From an uncultured Chloroflexota bacterium (lineage in GTDB: Bacteria > Chloroflexota > Anaerolineae > Aggregatilineales > Phototrophicaceae): DNA of 7,079 nt. The position numbers and the translations under genes were made by a program. The stretch is from contig CALKIA010000309.1 in the NCBI GenBank assembly GCA_937988705.1, positions 1 through 7,079 on the forward strand, in the 5' to 3' direction. Positions 5,898-7,079 of the stretch are shown one piece after another; the stretch's first letter is position 1; the number at the start of each line of letters is the position of its first letter. The notes under the pieces were generated by a model. The model ran no database searches. It was not told where the DNA came from and saw only the letters and a program-made list of their open reading frames with translations.

Positions 5898-5936
5898 GGT
5901 ACCCTCTATGTGAACCAAGTTCACTAGAGGTGTACC
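5898..5936 (+). promoter_or_regulatory. Hairpin masking the ribosome-binding site of the secreted repeat protein
   Basis: The 39 bases directly before the ATG at 5937 can fold into one hairpin of 17 base pairs. GGTAC (5898-5902) pairs with GTACC (5932-5936), CCTCTA (5903-5908) with TAGAGG (5925-5930), and GTGAAC (5910-5915) with GTTCAC (5919-5924). The loop is CAA and each strand has a single bulged T (5909 and 5931). The right arm contains the ribosome-binding site AGAGG (5926-5930), 6 nt before the ATG, so the folded RNA would hide it. There is no T-tract, so it is not a terminator. As DNA, the GTGAAC/GTTCAC core could also be an operator. Confidence 0.6.
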
Positions 5937-7019
5937 ATGTTTCGCGTGCTTTTCGTTTCGTTGGGCATCTTACTGTTTAGTACGCTGCCCAAGGCCACAT
6001 TTTTGGAGAGTGTTGTTTTTGCATCCCCGCCCGCCGCTGCCGACACGATCGCCACTGTGCCCACCACGATTTCCCCCGTCGGGATGATTTCCCCGGGGCG
6101 CATGGTAACGTTCGAATGGAATGCCCTAGCCGACGCCGCGTGGTATTACCTGTGGGTGAGCATGCCATCGGGGGGCCGGCTGGATCGCTGGTATGACGGG
6201 AGGCATATCTGCCAAATGACGATCTGCGCGGTTACACCCGGCTTACCTACGGAAGCCGGGCTGTATCGCTGGTGGGTCAAAGCGTGGAGTCCGACCACCG
6301 GCTACAGCGAGTGGAGCGGTGAGACGCAGTACATCGTGACCACGGCTGCGCCGCTGCTGACCGAACCGAGCGGGCTCGTGGAGACGTCGCAGCCCAGCTT
6401 CATATGGTACGCTTCCCCGGGGGCGACATGGTACTACCTCTGGTTATCCGGCCCGGATGGCTTCGTCGTCAGCCAGTGGTTCCCCGCGACAAACTGCGCA
6501 GCGGGCGTGTGCGTGCAGTCGTCTCTAGTGCTGGCACCCGGTGAGTATCACTGGTGGCTGCAAGCCTGGCAGGATCACGGGGGTTACAGCCCGTGGAGCA
6601 CGGGGTTGGCCTTTACGATTGACGACGGCGTGAGTACGCCTCCGCCGCCCGACTGGATCGAGCCGACCGAAGAAGTCACCGCGACCCTTGAGCCGACGGA
6701 AGAAGTGACGGCCACACTCGAACCCACCGAAGAAGTCACTGCAACCCTTGAACCCACGGAGGAAGTCACCGCAACCCTTGAGCCGACCGAAGAAGTCACC
6801 GCGACTATCGAACCTACGGAGGAAGTCACCGCGACTATCGAACCCACGGAAGAAGTGACGGCCACGCTCGAACCCACCAGCGCGCCGACCGAAGCAACTG
6901 CGACCGTCGAGCCGACGCCTGAACCGACTGTTGAGACTGTCACGCCTACGCCTACGCTTGAACCAACACCGGAATCGGAAACCACCGCGGAAGCCACACA
7001 GTCGAGCGACGGCGGCTAG
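5937..7019 (+). CDS. Secreted protein with two WYYLW-type beta domains and an EPTEEVTAT repeat tail
   Basis: This 360-residue protein has an N-terminal hydrophobic segment (about 4-17) of signal-peptide type, with possible cleavage near residue 29 or 35. Two related domains follow, about 47-134 and 142-228. Each has a WYYLW core (69-73 and 165-169), a C-x4-C pair (C92/C97 and C187/C192), then G-x-Y-x-WW (108-113, and the matching 202-207), an AW, a GYS-x-WS (122-127 and 216-221) and a final beta strand. They look like fibronectin-III/Ig-type sandwiches and arose by duplication. Residues 242-311 are seven decapeptides, EPTEEVTATL or ...TI, then degenerate Thr/Pro/Glu-rich sequence to the end. 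No LPXTG motif or C-terminal membrane segment is present, so it is probably released or held non-covalently. An adhesion or surface-binding role is plausible, but no enzyme motif is seen and function is unknown. Confidence 0.85.
   Translation: MFRVLFVSLGILLFSTLPKATFLESVVFASPPAAADTIATVPTTISPVGMISPGRMVTFEWNALADAAWYYLWVSMPSGGRLDRWYDGRHICQMTICAVTPGLPTEAGLYRWWVKAWSPTTGYSEWSGETQYIVTTAAPLLTEPSGLVETSQPSFIWYASPGATWYYLWLSGPDGFVVSQWFPATNCAAGVCVQSSLVLAPGEYHWWLQAWQDHGGYSPWSTGLAFTIDDGVSTPPPPDWIEPTEEVTATLEPTEEVTATLEPTEEVTATLEPTEEVTATLEPTEEVTATIEPTEEVTATIEPTEEVTATLEPTSAPTEATATVEPTPEPTVETVTPTPTLEPTPESETTAEATQSSDGG
6660..6869 (+). repeat. Seven tandem 30-bp units coding the decapeptide EPTEEVTAT(L/I)
   Basis: The seven units start at 6660 and every 30 bp to 6840. 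All encode EPTEEVTAT followed by L (five units) or I (units 5 and 6). The DNA differs between units mainly at third codon positions (GAG/GAA, CCG/CCC/CCT, GTC/GTG, ACC/ACG/ACT). Units 2 and 7 share GTG-ACG-GCC, and units 4 and 6 share ACG-GAG-GAA-GTC-ACC. The array is therefore not a fresh slippage product, and the peptide has stayed constant while silent sites changed. Confidence 0.95.
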
Positions 7020-7066
7020 TAACTATTGGTGCTAGTTCGTGATTCTAAACGGATGGTATGGGGTCT

Positions 7067-7079
7067 GTAGGGGCAAGGC
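7067..7079. repeat. Left arm of a further palindromic repeat, cut by the window end
   Basis: GTAGGGGCAAGGC resembles the left arm GTAGGGACGAG at 1923-1933, and both are preceded by CT. Continuation as a palindrome would give a right arm of GCCTTGCCCCTAC type just outside the window. The 47 bases between the stop of the previous gene and this arm show no terminator. Low certainty because only one arm is visible. Confidence 0.4.

Noticed and set aside
6584..6997. Minus-strand frame coding a VGSSVAVTS-type repeat protein
   Set aside because: It is simply the antisense reading of the decapeptide array in the secreted protein gene.

Overview
The window looks like a chromosomal segment of a GC-rich, non-model bacterium, most likely a member of the Chloroflexota (Anaerolineae-like). 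That placement is an inference. It rests on four things: the secreted proteins with Glu/Pro/Thr-rich linkers, a small B-box-type zinc-finger membrane protein, a WYYLW/WW-type beta module, and a family of GTAGGGACG-type palindromic repeats. No CRISPR array, transposase, phage gene, tRNA or rRNA is visible.

Layout. Positions 1-707 (minus strand) hold the N-terminal two thirds of a PstS-type phosphate-binding lipoprotein-like/secreted protein, cut by the window edge. Positions 708-1008 form a divergent promoter region. It contains an extended -10 box for the rightward genes that overlaps a perfect inverted repeat, and a weaker promoter/possible Pho box for pstS. Positions 1009-4391 (plus strand) carry nadK (NAD kinase), a 199-residue zinc-finger membrane protein, and recN (DNA-repair SMC-like ATPase). 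The last two are almost certainly translationally coupled, with a 3-nt gap. A small, probably broken ORF (4402-4575) follows recN behind a strong Shine-Dalgarno and contains a palindromic repeat. A very strong intrinsic terminator (4598-4629) closes this group.

Positions 4704-5864 encode a MalY/PatB-family PLP C-S lyase/aminotransferase, with an extended -10 promoter that begins inside the T-tract of the terminator. Positions 5937-7019 encode a secreted 360-residue protein with two related beta-type domains and seven exact decapeptide repeats. Its ribosome-binding site lies in one arm of a 17-bp hairpin that ends at the base before the ATG. The last bases (7067-7079) look like the left arm of another palindromic repeat.

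How the genes fit together. nadK and recN are neighbours in many bacteria, so that part is ordinary apart from the zinc-finger protein between them. The aminotransferase and the secreted protein appear to be separate transcription units. The most interesting signals are non-coding: the RBS-masking hairpin at 5898-5936, the palindromic repeat family with a compensatory base-pair change between copies (1923-1991 and 4473-4495), and the small ORF that one of those repeats seems to have disrupted. I see no convincing new multi-gene system.
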